Below the pieces are notes generated by a model. That model was not told the DNA's origin. It saw nothing but the letters and a program-made list of their open reading frames with translations, and searched no databases. DNA of 64,000 bases from a marine gamma proteobacterium HTCC2148 (lineage in GTDB: Bacteria > Pseudomonadota > Gammaproteobacteria > Pseudomonadales > Halieaceae), in assembly GCA_000156295.1 (NCBI GenBank), contig DS999222.1:110510-174509 (forward strand), written 5' to 3'. Both the position numbers and the translations under genes were made by a program. Each line of letters opens with the position of its first letter. Position 1 is the first letter of the stretch. Positions 57,295 to 64,000 of this stretch are shown piece after piece.

Positions 57295-57720
57295 ATGGCT
57301 GTAGAACGCACCCTGTCCATCATCAAGCCCGATGCTGTCGCCAAAAACATTGTTGGCAAAATTTACTCTCGCTTCGAGAGCAACGGTTTACACATCGTAG
57401 CTTCCAGAATGCTGCGCCTTTCAGACGTCGTTGCTGGTGGTTTTTACGGCGAACATCGCGAGCGTCCTTTCTTCAAGGACCTGGTTGAATTCATGACTTC
57501 TGGTCCCGTTGTCGTACAGGTTTTGGAAGGCGAAGGCGCCATCGCTAAAAACCGTGAGCTAATGGGGGCTACCAACCCACAGGAAGCCGCTGAAGGCACC
57601 ATCCGCGCTGACTTCGCGTCCAGCATCGACGCTAACGCAGTTCACGGGTCGGATTCACCCGAATCGGCCGCCCGCGAAATCGCTTACTTCTTCGCTGCCA
57701 GCGATATCTGCGAGCGCTAG
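57295..57720 (+). CDS. ndk: nucleoside diphosphate kinase
   Basis: A 141-residue housekeeping kinase that equalises nucleoside triphosphates. [13 protein letters not shown] and the active His in the VHGSDS motif (about residue 117) are visible. GGAGAACTCCC precedes the ATG. It leads a long series of co-oriented genes: rlmN starts 13 bases after its stop. Confidence 0.97.
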   Translation: MAVERTLSIIKPDAVAKNIVGKIYSRFESNGLHIVASRMLRLSDVVAGGFYGEHRERPFFKDLVEFMTSGPVVVQVLEGEGAIAKNRELMGATNPQEAAEGTIRADFASSIDANAVHGSDSPESAAREIAYFFAASDICER

Positions 57721-57733
57721 GAGCTTTTAAGCC

Positions 57734-58909
57734 GTGACCAGCCTCATCGCCAGCACTGTAGACGCAACCCAGCAGGAGCCTGAAAAGGTGAATCTGCTGG
57801 GCTTGCCTCTGGCTGCGATGGAACAGTACTTCCTGGAGCTTGGAGAGAAGAAATTCCGTGCCCAGCAGGTATTAAAGTGGATTCATCACCACGGAGTCAC
57901 GGATATTGATGAGATGAGTAATCTCGGCAAGGTCCTCAGAGAAAAGCTCAAGTCCGTTGCTGAGATTAAACCTCCCGAAATTGTGAGCCAGCATGATTCC
58001 AACGACGGTACCCGCAAATGGGCAATTCGGGTTGAAGGCGGCGGCCTGGTAGAGGCTGTTCTCATTCCAGACGGCAAACGAGCGACGCTGTGTGTGTCGT
58101 CGCAGGTCGGGTGTAGTCTGGATTGTAGTTTTTGTTCCACCGGCAAGCAGGGATTCCAGCGGGATCTCTCAGCCGCAGAAATTATTGGCCAGGTTTGGCT
58201 GGCGATTAAATCCTATGACGCCTTTCAGTCTGCCAAGGGTCGCATAGTCACCAACGTGGTGATGATGGGCATGGGTGAACCTCTGCTCAACTTTGACAAC
58301 GTCGTCGCGGCCATGGATCTGATGATGGAAGACAATGCCTATGGTATTTCCAAGCGACGGGTCACATTAAGCACCTCTGGTGTGGTGCCTGCGCTGGATA
58401 AGTTGGCCAAGGTGAGTGAGGTTTCCCTGGCGGTTTCATTGCACGCTCCCAACGATGCGTTGCGCAGTGAACTGGTGCCGATTAATCGCAAATACCCCAT
58501 CGCGGTGCTGCTGGAGAGCGCTCGGAACTATATTGACGCTCAGAGCGACAAAAAACGTGTTGTTACTATCGAATATACCCTGATAGCTGGAGTGAATGAC
58601 CAGCGGGAGCATGCTCAGGAACTTGCCCAGTTGCTCAAGGGTTATCCCTGCAAAATCAACCTGATTCCCTTTAATACTTTTGACCAGTCCGATTACCGTC
58701 GTCCCAGTGGTAATGCTGTATCCAGGTTCTGGCAAGTACTGGTAGATGCAGGATATATTGTGACTGTGCGAACTACCCGCGGAGACGATATTGACGCCGC
58801 CTGCGGTCAATTGGTCGGCCAGGTAGTGGATCGCACTCGCCGCAGCGAGCGCTATCGGGATGCTGCGCAACGACAAAACAATGATGTGCAATCGGGGCAG
58901 GGACAATGA
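57734..58909 (+). CDS. rlmN: dual-specificity RNA methyltransferase RlmN
   Basis: Radical-SAM enzyme that methylates A2503 of 23S rRNA and A37 of some tRNAs; 391 residues. The cluster motif is [14 protein letters not shown], and the conserved methylated Cys region is in the C-terminal [15 protein letters not shown]. The start is GTG with AGGAG upstream. pilF overlaps its end by 4 bases. Confidence 0.96.
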   Translation: MTSLIASTVDATQQEPEKVNLLGLPLAAMEQYFLELGEKKFRAQQVLKWIHHHGVTDIDEMSNLGKVLREKLKSVAEIKPPEIVSQHDSNDGTRKWAIRVEGGGLVEAVLIPDGKRATLCVSSQVGCSLDCSFCSTGKQGFQRDLSAAEIIGQVWLAIKSYDAFQSAKGRIVTNVVMMGMGEPLLNFDNVVAAMDLMMEDNAYGISKRRVTLSTSGVVPALDKLAKVSEVSLAVSLHAPNDALRSELVPINRKYPIAVLLESARNYIDAQSDKKRVVTIEYTLIAGVNDQREHAQELAQLLKGYPCKINLIPFNTFDQSDYRRPSGNAVSRFWQVLVDAGYIVTVRTTRGDDIDAACGQLVGQVVDRTRRSERYRDAAQRQNNDVQSGQGQ

Positions 58910-59679
58910 TGGGCATGGGGAAAGGAATTCGAATTCTGGCAACGCTGTTCACGGCATTGATGCTAAGCGCCTGCGTTACCACTACGGAGAGCGTTTTTAC
59001 CGACAAAGCTGACCCGCAAAAAGCACTGGAGCGCCGGGTTGAGCTCGCGCGTAAGTACATTGGCGAAGGTGATTGGGAAAACGCCAAGCGCAACCTGAAG
59101 CTGGCTTACGAAATGGAGCCTAACAACGCTGAAGTGCACGAGGCTTTTGCACTAGTGTACCAGAGCACGGGCGAATTTGAGCTGGCCGAGCAGAGCTACA
59201 GAACAGCCATCAAACTGGATAGAAATTTCTCTCGCGCGCGCAACAATTACGCCACATTCCTCTATTCGCAGCAGCGCTATGAAGAGGCAGCGGCACAACT
59301 GGAGTACGTGGTAAAAGATTCACTCTATAAGGCGCGCCCCCAGGCTTTTGTGAACCTGGGCCTGTGTCGCATTCAATTGTTTGACAATCAGGGCGCAGAG
59401 GAAGCTTTTCGTCGTGCCCTGACCATGGACCGCACCAACAGCATTGCCCTTCTGGAAGTTGCCCAGCTGCGTTTTGATGCAGGCGATGTCAAAAGTGCGG
59501 AATCCTATTACGACACCTATCGCCGGGTGTTAAGACAGCAATCCGCACGTGGCTTGTGGTTGGGTATTCGGATCGCCAGGGAAACCGGCGACCGCGATGC
59601 CGAGGGCAGCTACTCATTGGCATTGGCTAACCTGTATCCAGCTTCGGCTGAGTACGAGGCTTTTAAGCGGACCAAGTGA
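58906..59679 (+). CDS. pilF: type IV pilus biogenesis/stability lipoprotein PilF/PilW
   Basis: A 257-residue TPR lipoprotein. The signal peptide ends in LMLSACV with Cys near residue 24. About five TPR units follow (for example [22 protein letters not shown] and [15 protein letters not shown]). It assists outer-membrane secretin assembly for type IV pili in the known homologues. Between rlmN and rodZ, as in Pseudomonas. Confidence 0.9.
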   Translation: MMGMGKGIRILATLFTALMLSACVTTTESVFTDKADPQKALERRVELARKYIGEGDWENAKRNLKLAYEMEPNNAEVHEAFALVYQSTGEFELAEQSYRTAIKLDRNFSRARNNYATFLYSQQRYEEAAAQLEYVVKDSLYKARPQAFVNLGLCRIQLFDNQGAEEAFRRALTMDRTNSIALLEVAQLRFDAGDVKSAESYYDTYRRVLRQQSARGLWLGIRIARETGDRDAEGSYSLALANLYPASAEYEAFKRTK

Positions 59680-59680
59680 C

Positions 59681-60157
59681 GTGACCAGCGATGTGTTATC
59701 ACAGGTAGATGCGTTTGTGACACCGGGAGCGTTGTTGCGCAAGGCGCGACTGAACGCTGATTTTACCCAGCGGGAAGTGGAAGATCGGCTCAATTTGATG
59801 CCCGGCTATGTGGAGTTGCTGGAACGAGATGACTATCAGTCACTGCGCAGCCCTGCCTTTGCCCGCGGCTATGTCCGTGCCTATGCCCAGTTGATGAAGC
59901 TGGAAGAAGCAGCAGTGTTGGCGGCCTTTGATGAACAGCGCGAGACCTGGGAGCAGCAAAAGCAGCGAGTTGAGACCCAGTCACTGCAGCTTCAGAGCAC
60001 TGGCCTGGGGGTGATTGTGGGTTTGGTGACGCTGCTTTTATTATTTTTTGCCCTCTGGTGGTGGTCGGGTCGCGATCAGGGTGGAGTTGAAGCTGCATCC
60101 CTGTATTACAGCGAAGTTACGGTAGCCGGAATCGATATCTCGGCAGGTGAACCATGA
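59681..60157 (+). CDS. rodZ: RodZ-like helix-turn-helix membrane protein (short form)
   Basis: From the GTG at 59681, immediately after the pilF stop, 158 residues. A Cro/CI-type helix-turn-helix domain (about 17-80, [29 protein letters not shown]) is followed by a single membrane segment (about 108-126, [18 protein letters not shown]). Only about 30 residues lie beyond it. RodZ usually has a long periplasmic DUF4115 domain, missing here. ispG overlaps the stop by 4 bases. It may still bind MreB through the N-terminus and shape the cell. Confidence 0.85.
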   Translation: MTSDVLSQVDAFVTPGALLRKARLNADFTQREVEDRLNLMPGYVELLERDDYQSLRSPAFARGYVRAYAQLMKLEEAAVLAAFDEQRETWEQQKQRVETQSLQLQSTGLGVIVGLVTLLLLFFALWWWSGRDQGGVEAASLYYSEVTVAGIDISAGEP

Positions 60158-61284
60158 AAACTGAATCTCCGATCAAGCGCCGTGAATCCCGAAAAATTTA
60201 CGTTGGCGATGTGGCCGTTGGAGGCGATGCGCCGATCAGCGTGCAGAGCATGACCAATACTGAAACCTGTGACGTGGCGGCCACGGTGTCCCAGGTTCAG
60301 GCGATTGCTGACGCCGGCGCCGATATTGTGCGCGTTTCTGTGCCCAGTATGGATGCGGCGGAAGCCTTCAAGCAGATTCGCGCGCAGGTCTCTGTGCCAT
60401 TAGTGGCCGATATACATTTTGACCATAAGATTGCCCTCAAAGTAGCTGAGTATGGCGTCGATTGCCTGCGTATTAATCCTGGCAATATTGGTCGCGATGA
60501 CAAGGTGCGAGAGGTGATCAATAGCGCCAGGGACAAAGGTATACCGATTCGTATTGGCGTGAATGCAGGGTCGCTGGGCAAAGAGCTGCAACGTAAATAC
60601 GGTGAGCCTACGCCGGAAGCATTGGTGGAATCAGCGATGCACCATGTTGATATTCTCGACAAGCATAACTACCCGGATTTTAAGGTCAGTGTAAAAGCGT
60701 CTGAGGTATTCATGGCGGTCGCGGCGTATCGCTTGCTTGCAAAAGAGATCGATCAACCCCTGCATCTGGGTATTACCGAGGCGGGAGGGTTGCGCGGTGG
60801 CACCGTGAAATCGTCCGTTGGTCTGGGAATGCTGTTGATGGACGGCATTGGCGACACTATCCGGATTTCCCTGGCAGCCGATCCTGTCGAGGAAGTGAAA
60901 GTGGGCTTTGATATTCTCAAGAGCCTGAAATTGCGCAGCAATGGCATTAATTTCATCGCCTGTCCGAGTTGTTCAAGGCAGAATTTTGATGTGGTCGGCA
61001 CCATGAACTCGCTGGAACAGCGCCTTGAGGATATTCGTACGCCTATGGATGTTGCCGTCATCGGCTGTATCGTCAATGGCCCCGGTGAGGCCAAAGAAGC
61101 CGATGTTGGACTCACTGGTGCCTCGCCCAGCAATCTCATTTACGTAGACGGCGAACCCGATCACAAGATCAGCAACGAAGCGTTCATCGATCACCTGGAA
61201 GAGGTCATTCGTGACAAGGCGACCAAGCTGGAACAACAACGCGCTGAGGAAGCTGAAAAGCTAATCCTCAAAAGCCCGGCCTGA
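60154..61284 (+). CDS. ispG: 4-hydroxy-3-methylbut-2-en-1-yl diphosphate synthase
   Basis: MEP-pathway enzyme of 376 residues. The 4Fe-4S ligands are in the [10 protein letters not shown] and [16 protein letters not shown] stretches. The N-terminus [20 protein letters not shown] is standard. Its ATG overlaps the rodZ stop. It provides isoprenoid precursors; hisS follows 25 bases later. Confidence 0.97.
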   Translation: MKTESPIKRRESRKIYVGDVAVGGDAPISVQSMTNTETCDVAATVSQVQAIADAGADIVRVSVPSMDAAEAFKQIRAQVSVPLVADIHFDHKIALKVAEYGVDCLRINPGNIGRDDKVREVINSARDKGIPIRIGVNAGSLGKELQRKYGEPTPEALVESAMHHVDILDKHNYPDFKVSVKASEVFMAVAAYRLLAKEIDQPLHLGITEAGGLRGGTVKSSVGLGMLLMDGIGDTIRISLAADPVEEVKVGFDILKSLKLRSNGINFIACPSCSRQNFDVVGTMNSLEQRLEDIRTPMDVAVIGCIVNGPGEAKEADVGLTGASPSNLIYVDGEPDHKISNEAFIDHLEEVIRDKATKLEQQRAEEAEKLILKSPA

Positions 61285-61309
61285 AGCGGCCGAATTTATT
61301 GGAGTAGTT

Positions 61310-62596
61310 GTGAGCAATATTCGAGCCATCCGCGGGATGAACGATATCCTGCCGGATGTAACACCCTCCTGGCAGTACGTGGAGACTGTGATCGGCAGCC
61401 TGATGGCCAGCTATGGCTACAGCGAAGTGCGGATGCCTATCGTTGAGCAGACGGATTTGTTTCGTCGCGGAGTCGGCGAAACGACCGATATTGTTGAAAA
61501 AGAAATGTATACCTTCCTCGACCGAAACGAGGAAAGCCTGACGCTGCGCCCCGAGGGAACCGCAGGTTGCGTTCGCGCGGCCATCCAACACGGCTTGCTT
61601 AACACTGTTCAGCGCCTCTGGTACACCGGCGCTATGTTTCGTTACGAGCGTCCGCAGAAAGGCAGACAGCGGCAGTTCCACCAGGTGGGTGCCGAGGCGT
61701 TTGGGGTAGCCTCTCCGGATATGGATGCAGAGGTCATTCTGCTGACAGCCAGGCTATGGCGGGAGCTGGGTATAGCGGAAGATGTGCAGTTGCAGTTGAA
61801 TTCCATCGGCAATGCACAATCACGCAATGCCTATCGCGACGCACTCGTGGCCTACTTGCGTGAAAGAGTGGACGCGCTGGACGAAGACAGCCAGCGACGC
61901 CTGGACAGCAATCCACTGCGTATCCTCGACAGTAAGAACCAGGAGACACAGGCGGTGCTTGATGGCGCTCCCTCCCTGGTGGACTTTCTCGATGAGGAGT
62001 CCGCCGCCGACTTCAGTCGTTTGCGCGAGCTGCTGGACGCGGCGGGAGTTGCCTACAGCTTGAACCCCAGACTGGTACGCGGCCTTGATTACTACAACAA
62101 GACTGTCTTTGAGTGGGTCACAGATCGGCTTGGTGCCCAGGGCACCGTCTGTGGCGGTGGACGTTACGATGGTCTGGTTGAACAGTTGGGCGGCAAATCT
62201 GTTCCCGGTGTGGGCTTTGCCATGGGTATTGAACGTCTGGTGCTGCTGCTTGAAGAATGCGGACAGTTACCGCCAGCAGAGGCCAGTGCCGATGTCTATG
62301 TGGTGAGCTTCGGTGATTCCGCCCAGACAGAAGCGTTGGCGGCAGCAGAGCAGTTGCGTGATGCCCTCCCTGGCCTCAGAATCGTGCAGCATAATGGCGG
62401 TGGCAGTTTTAAGAGCCAAATGAAAAAAGCCGATAAAAGCGGCGCTCGCCTGGCACTTATTTGGGGTGATGACGAAGTGGCCGCAAATACGGTTAGCATC
62501 AAGCCCCTGCGTGAGCAAAATAATGAGCGAGTAGGGCAGCAGTCGGTGGCCCGGGCCGAATTGGAACAAACCCTGCGGGCATTGCTCGCAGTTTGA
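61310..62596 (+). CDS. hisS: histidine--tRNA ligase
   Basis: Class II synthetase of 428 residues. Motif 2 region [20 protein letters not shown], the histidine-specific [15 protein letters not shown], and [11 protein letters not shown] (motif 3) are seen, followed by the C-terminal anticodon domain. It starts at GTG 61310 after TTGGAGTAGTT. It is in the usual ispG-hisS-yfgM-bamB order. Confidence 0.97.
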   Translation: MSNIRAIRGMNDILPDVTPSWQYVETVIGSLMASYGYSEVRMPIVEQTDLFRRGVGETTDIVEKEMYTFLDRNEESLTLRPEGTAGCVRAAIQHGLLNTVQRLWYTGAMFRYERPQKGRQRQFHQVGAEAFGVASPDMDAEVILLTARLWRELGIAEDVQLQLNSIGNAQSRNAYRDALVAYLRERVDALDEDSQRRLDSNPLRILDSKNQETQAVLDGAPSLVDFLDEESAADFSRLRELLDAAGVAYSLNPRLVRGLDYYNKTVFEWVTDRLGAQGTVCGGGRYDGLVEQLGGKSVPGVGFAMGIERLVLLLEECGQLPPAEASADVYVVSFGDSAQTEALAAAEQLRDALPGLRIVQHNGGGSFKSQMKKADKSGARLALIWGDDEVAANTVSIKPLREQNNERVGQQSVARAELEQTLRALLAV

Positions 62597-62619
62597 TTGG
62601 TTAAGAGGAAAAGTAGAAC

Positions 62620-63348
62620 GTGGAACAATACCGTACAGAAGAAGAACAGGTTGAAGCATTGAAACGATGGTGGGACGAGAATGGTCGTTCCACGATGGTA
62701 GCAATTATCGTTGCCCTCGGACTTGGCTTTGGTTGGCAGGGTTGGCAAAAGTATCAACAGGATGAGCTGGAAGGCGCCTCGACGAGTTATCAATCTATGT
62801 TGCAGATGCTGTCTGAGCAGGACGATGAGGGTGCAGCCGCAGTCGCCGTAGACATCAAGCAAAACTACAGTCGCAGCACCTACGCGCAATTTTCAGCCCT
62901 TCATTTGGCTCGTATCGCCGTCAATGAAGGTGATCTCGCGACGGCTGAGTCGGAACTTCGCTGGGTATTGGGTCGCGCTGACAAGGGCAGTGATAGCGCA
63001 CAGCTAGCTCAGCTGCGCCTGGCTCGTGTGCTGGCATCCGGAGACGATGCGCAGCAGGCCCTCACTATATTGGACAGTACTGACCCTGGTGCCTATGCGT
63101 CGGCTTACCAGGTCGCCCGAGGAGACATTCTGTTATCACAGGGCCGCAGTGATGAAGCTCGGCAGGCGTACTCGTCAGCTTTGATGCTGGCATCCCGTGG
63201 AGAAGGCCAGGTGAATATGGCCATGCTGCAGCAAAAGCTGCAAAGCCTGAGTCAGCGAGCACCGCGAGAGTTGGCAGCTCCTCTGGAGCCTTCTGTACCT
63301 GCCTTGACTGAAGCTCCGGCTGATACTGCCGATAGCGAAAAGGAGTAG
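62620..63348 (+). CDS. yfgM: YfgM-like tetratricopeptide membrane protein
   Basis: A 242-residue inner-membrane protein with one N-terminal segment (about 25-45, TMVAIIVALGLGFGWQGW) and a periplasmic TPR body. YfgM is an ancillary subunit of the Sec translocon that hands substrates to periplasmic chaperones in E. coli. The GTG at 62620 has GAGGAAAAG upstream. bamB follows after 3 bases. The Glu-rich C-terminus (ADTADSEKE) differs from typical ends. Confidence 0.9.
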   Translation: MEQYRTEEEQVEALKRWWDENGRSTMVAIIVALGLGFGWQGWQKYQQDELEGASTSYQSMLQMLSEQDDEGAAAVAVDIKQNYSRSTYAQFSALHLARIAVNEGDLATAESELRWVLGRADKGSDSAQLAQLRLARVLASGDDAQQALTILDSTDPGAYASAYQVARGDILLSQGRSDEARQAYSSALMLASRGEGQVNMAMLQQKLQSLSQRAPRELAAPLEPSVPALTEAPADTADSEKE

Positions 63349-63351
63349 TTT

Positions 63352-64000
63352 ATGCGGCCCATGCAGTGGTTAATAACGATCCCTCTCATACTCAGCCTGG
63401 GTGCCTGCAGCACCGTTAAGGGATGGTTCGAGATGGACGATGACGATGACCCGACCGCGCCGGTTGAACTGGTTGATATAGAGCAGACGGTAAAAATCAA
63501 AAAGCTCTGGTCGGTAGGCGTTGGCGATGGGCAGGGCAAAGGGCTTTATCGCCTGCAACCGGTAATGACAGGTGACACTCTTTACGCAGCTTCTGCAGAA
63601 GGCGAAGTCAAAGCTATCGACCGGAACAATGGCAAGGCCCTGTGGAAAGTTGATCTGGAAACGAAGCTTTCTGGCGGTGTTGGTCATTACGGCGACGCGG
63701 TGTTTCTTGGTAGTTCTGACGGTTCGGTGTTGAAGCTGTCTGCTGCCACTGGCGAGCTGCTGTGGTCTACCCGATTGCAGGGAGAGGTGCTTGCGCCGCC
63801 GCAGGGCAATGGCCAGGTGGTCGTTGCACAAACCTATGACGGTAAGCTTCAAGGGCTTGATGCGGACTCCGGCGAAAAGCTGTGGACCTATGACAGTGAC
63901 GTGCCGGTGCTGACAATTCGCGGTACTAGTGCGCCGATTCTGAATGGCAATACGGCCTACGCCGGCTTTGCTAACGGGAGAGTCGTCGCTTTTAACGCAG
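63352..64000 (+). CDS. bamB: outer membrane assembly lipoprotein BamB (5' part, cut by window end)
   Basis: The ATG at 63352 starts a signal peptide with lipobox SLGACST (Cys near residue 19). The frame stays open for 216 codons to the window end. PQQ-like beta-propeller blades are seen: TLYAASAEGEVKAIDRNNGK, VFLGSSDGSVLKLSAATGE and VVVAQTYDGKLQGLDADSGE. BamB supports outer-membrane protein folding in the BAM complex. The stop is beyond the window. Confidence 0.95.
   Translation, partial: MRPMQWLITIPLILSLGACSTVKGWFEMDDDDDPTAPVELVDIEQTVKIKKLWSVGVGDGQGKGLYRLQPVMTGDTLYAASAEGEVKAIDRNNGKALWKVDLETKLSGGVGHYGDAVFLGSSDGSVLKLSAATGELLWSTRLQGEVLAPPQGNGQVVVAQTYDGKLQGLDADSGEKLWTYDSDVPVLTIRGTSAPILNGNTAYAGFANGRVVAFNA

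Noticed and set aside
1..64000. CRISPR arrays, rRNA, tRNA or insertion sequences
   Set aside because: No regularly spaced repeats, no rRNA-like or cloverleaf sequence and no transposase were recognised by eye; a dedicated search could still reveal a small RNA.

Overview
The window looks like a marine gammaproteobacterial chromosome. The gene orders guaB-guaA-tadA-mltF-purL and iscRSUA-hscBA-fdx-iscX-ndk-rlmN-pilF-rodZ-ispG-hisS-yfgM-bamB match those known from Pseudomonas-like Gammaproteobacteria. The compact gene packing, and a DnaJ/VWA gene pair next to htpX, suggest (inference only) the Cellvibrionales/Halieaceae (OM60/NOR5) group. No rRNA, tRNA or CRISPR array was recognised.

Layout. 1-8 kb: an SDR, a periplasmic DegP-type protease, a DUF1499 membrane protein, an EthD-like protein, htpX, small conserved genes, a J-domain protein plus VWA protein, msrA, a tiny CDGSH-like ORF and a broken TonB-receptor tail. 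8-16 kb: rsmE, rimO, a three-gene acetoin/pyruvate-type 2-oxoacid dehydrogenase (E2, E1beta, E1alpha, no E3), a ThuA-like protein, a crotonase and a mercaptopyruvate sulfurtransferase. 16-19.4 kb: prfB with its programmed +1 frameshift, lysS and a lipoprotein. 19.3-23.6 kb: a signalling block made of a response-regulator/nucleotidyl-cyclase, a CheY-like regulator and a histidine kinase, divergent from a Crp/Fnr-family regulator. 23.6-28.2 kb: xseA, guaB, guaA.

28.2-40.9 kb is a genomic island inserted at the 3' end of guaA. A tyrosine integrase lies just after guaA, and a near-copy of the guaA end (TATTGAGTGG core) lies just before tadA. Tandem AGTTACAAA repeats with the same 11-bp period sit inside both ends. 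The island carries two unknown AT-rich genes and a catabolic cluster: MFS transporter, fumarylacetoacetate-hydrolase-family protein, TetR regulator, coniferyl-aldehyde-type dehydrogenase, MDR reductase, carboxymuconolactone-decarboxylase-like protein, alpha/beta hydrolase and DUF1330 protein. Three copies of a near-palindromic operator lie between the divergent hydrolase and regulator genes. An SDR gene remnant and a small membrane protein complete the right end.

40.9-64 kb returns to core genes: tadA, mltF, purL, secDF, suhB, trmJ, the complete isc iron-sulfur operon with an IscR-type promoter site, ndk, rlmN, pilF, a short rodZ, ispG, hisS, yfgM-like and the start of bamB, which runs off the window. 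The most interesting parts are the guaA island with its end structure and uncharacterised cargo, and the cyclase/Crp signalling module, whose nucleotide-specificity residues do not look like a classical cAMP system.
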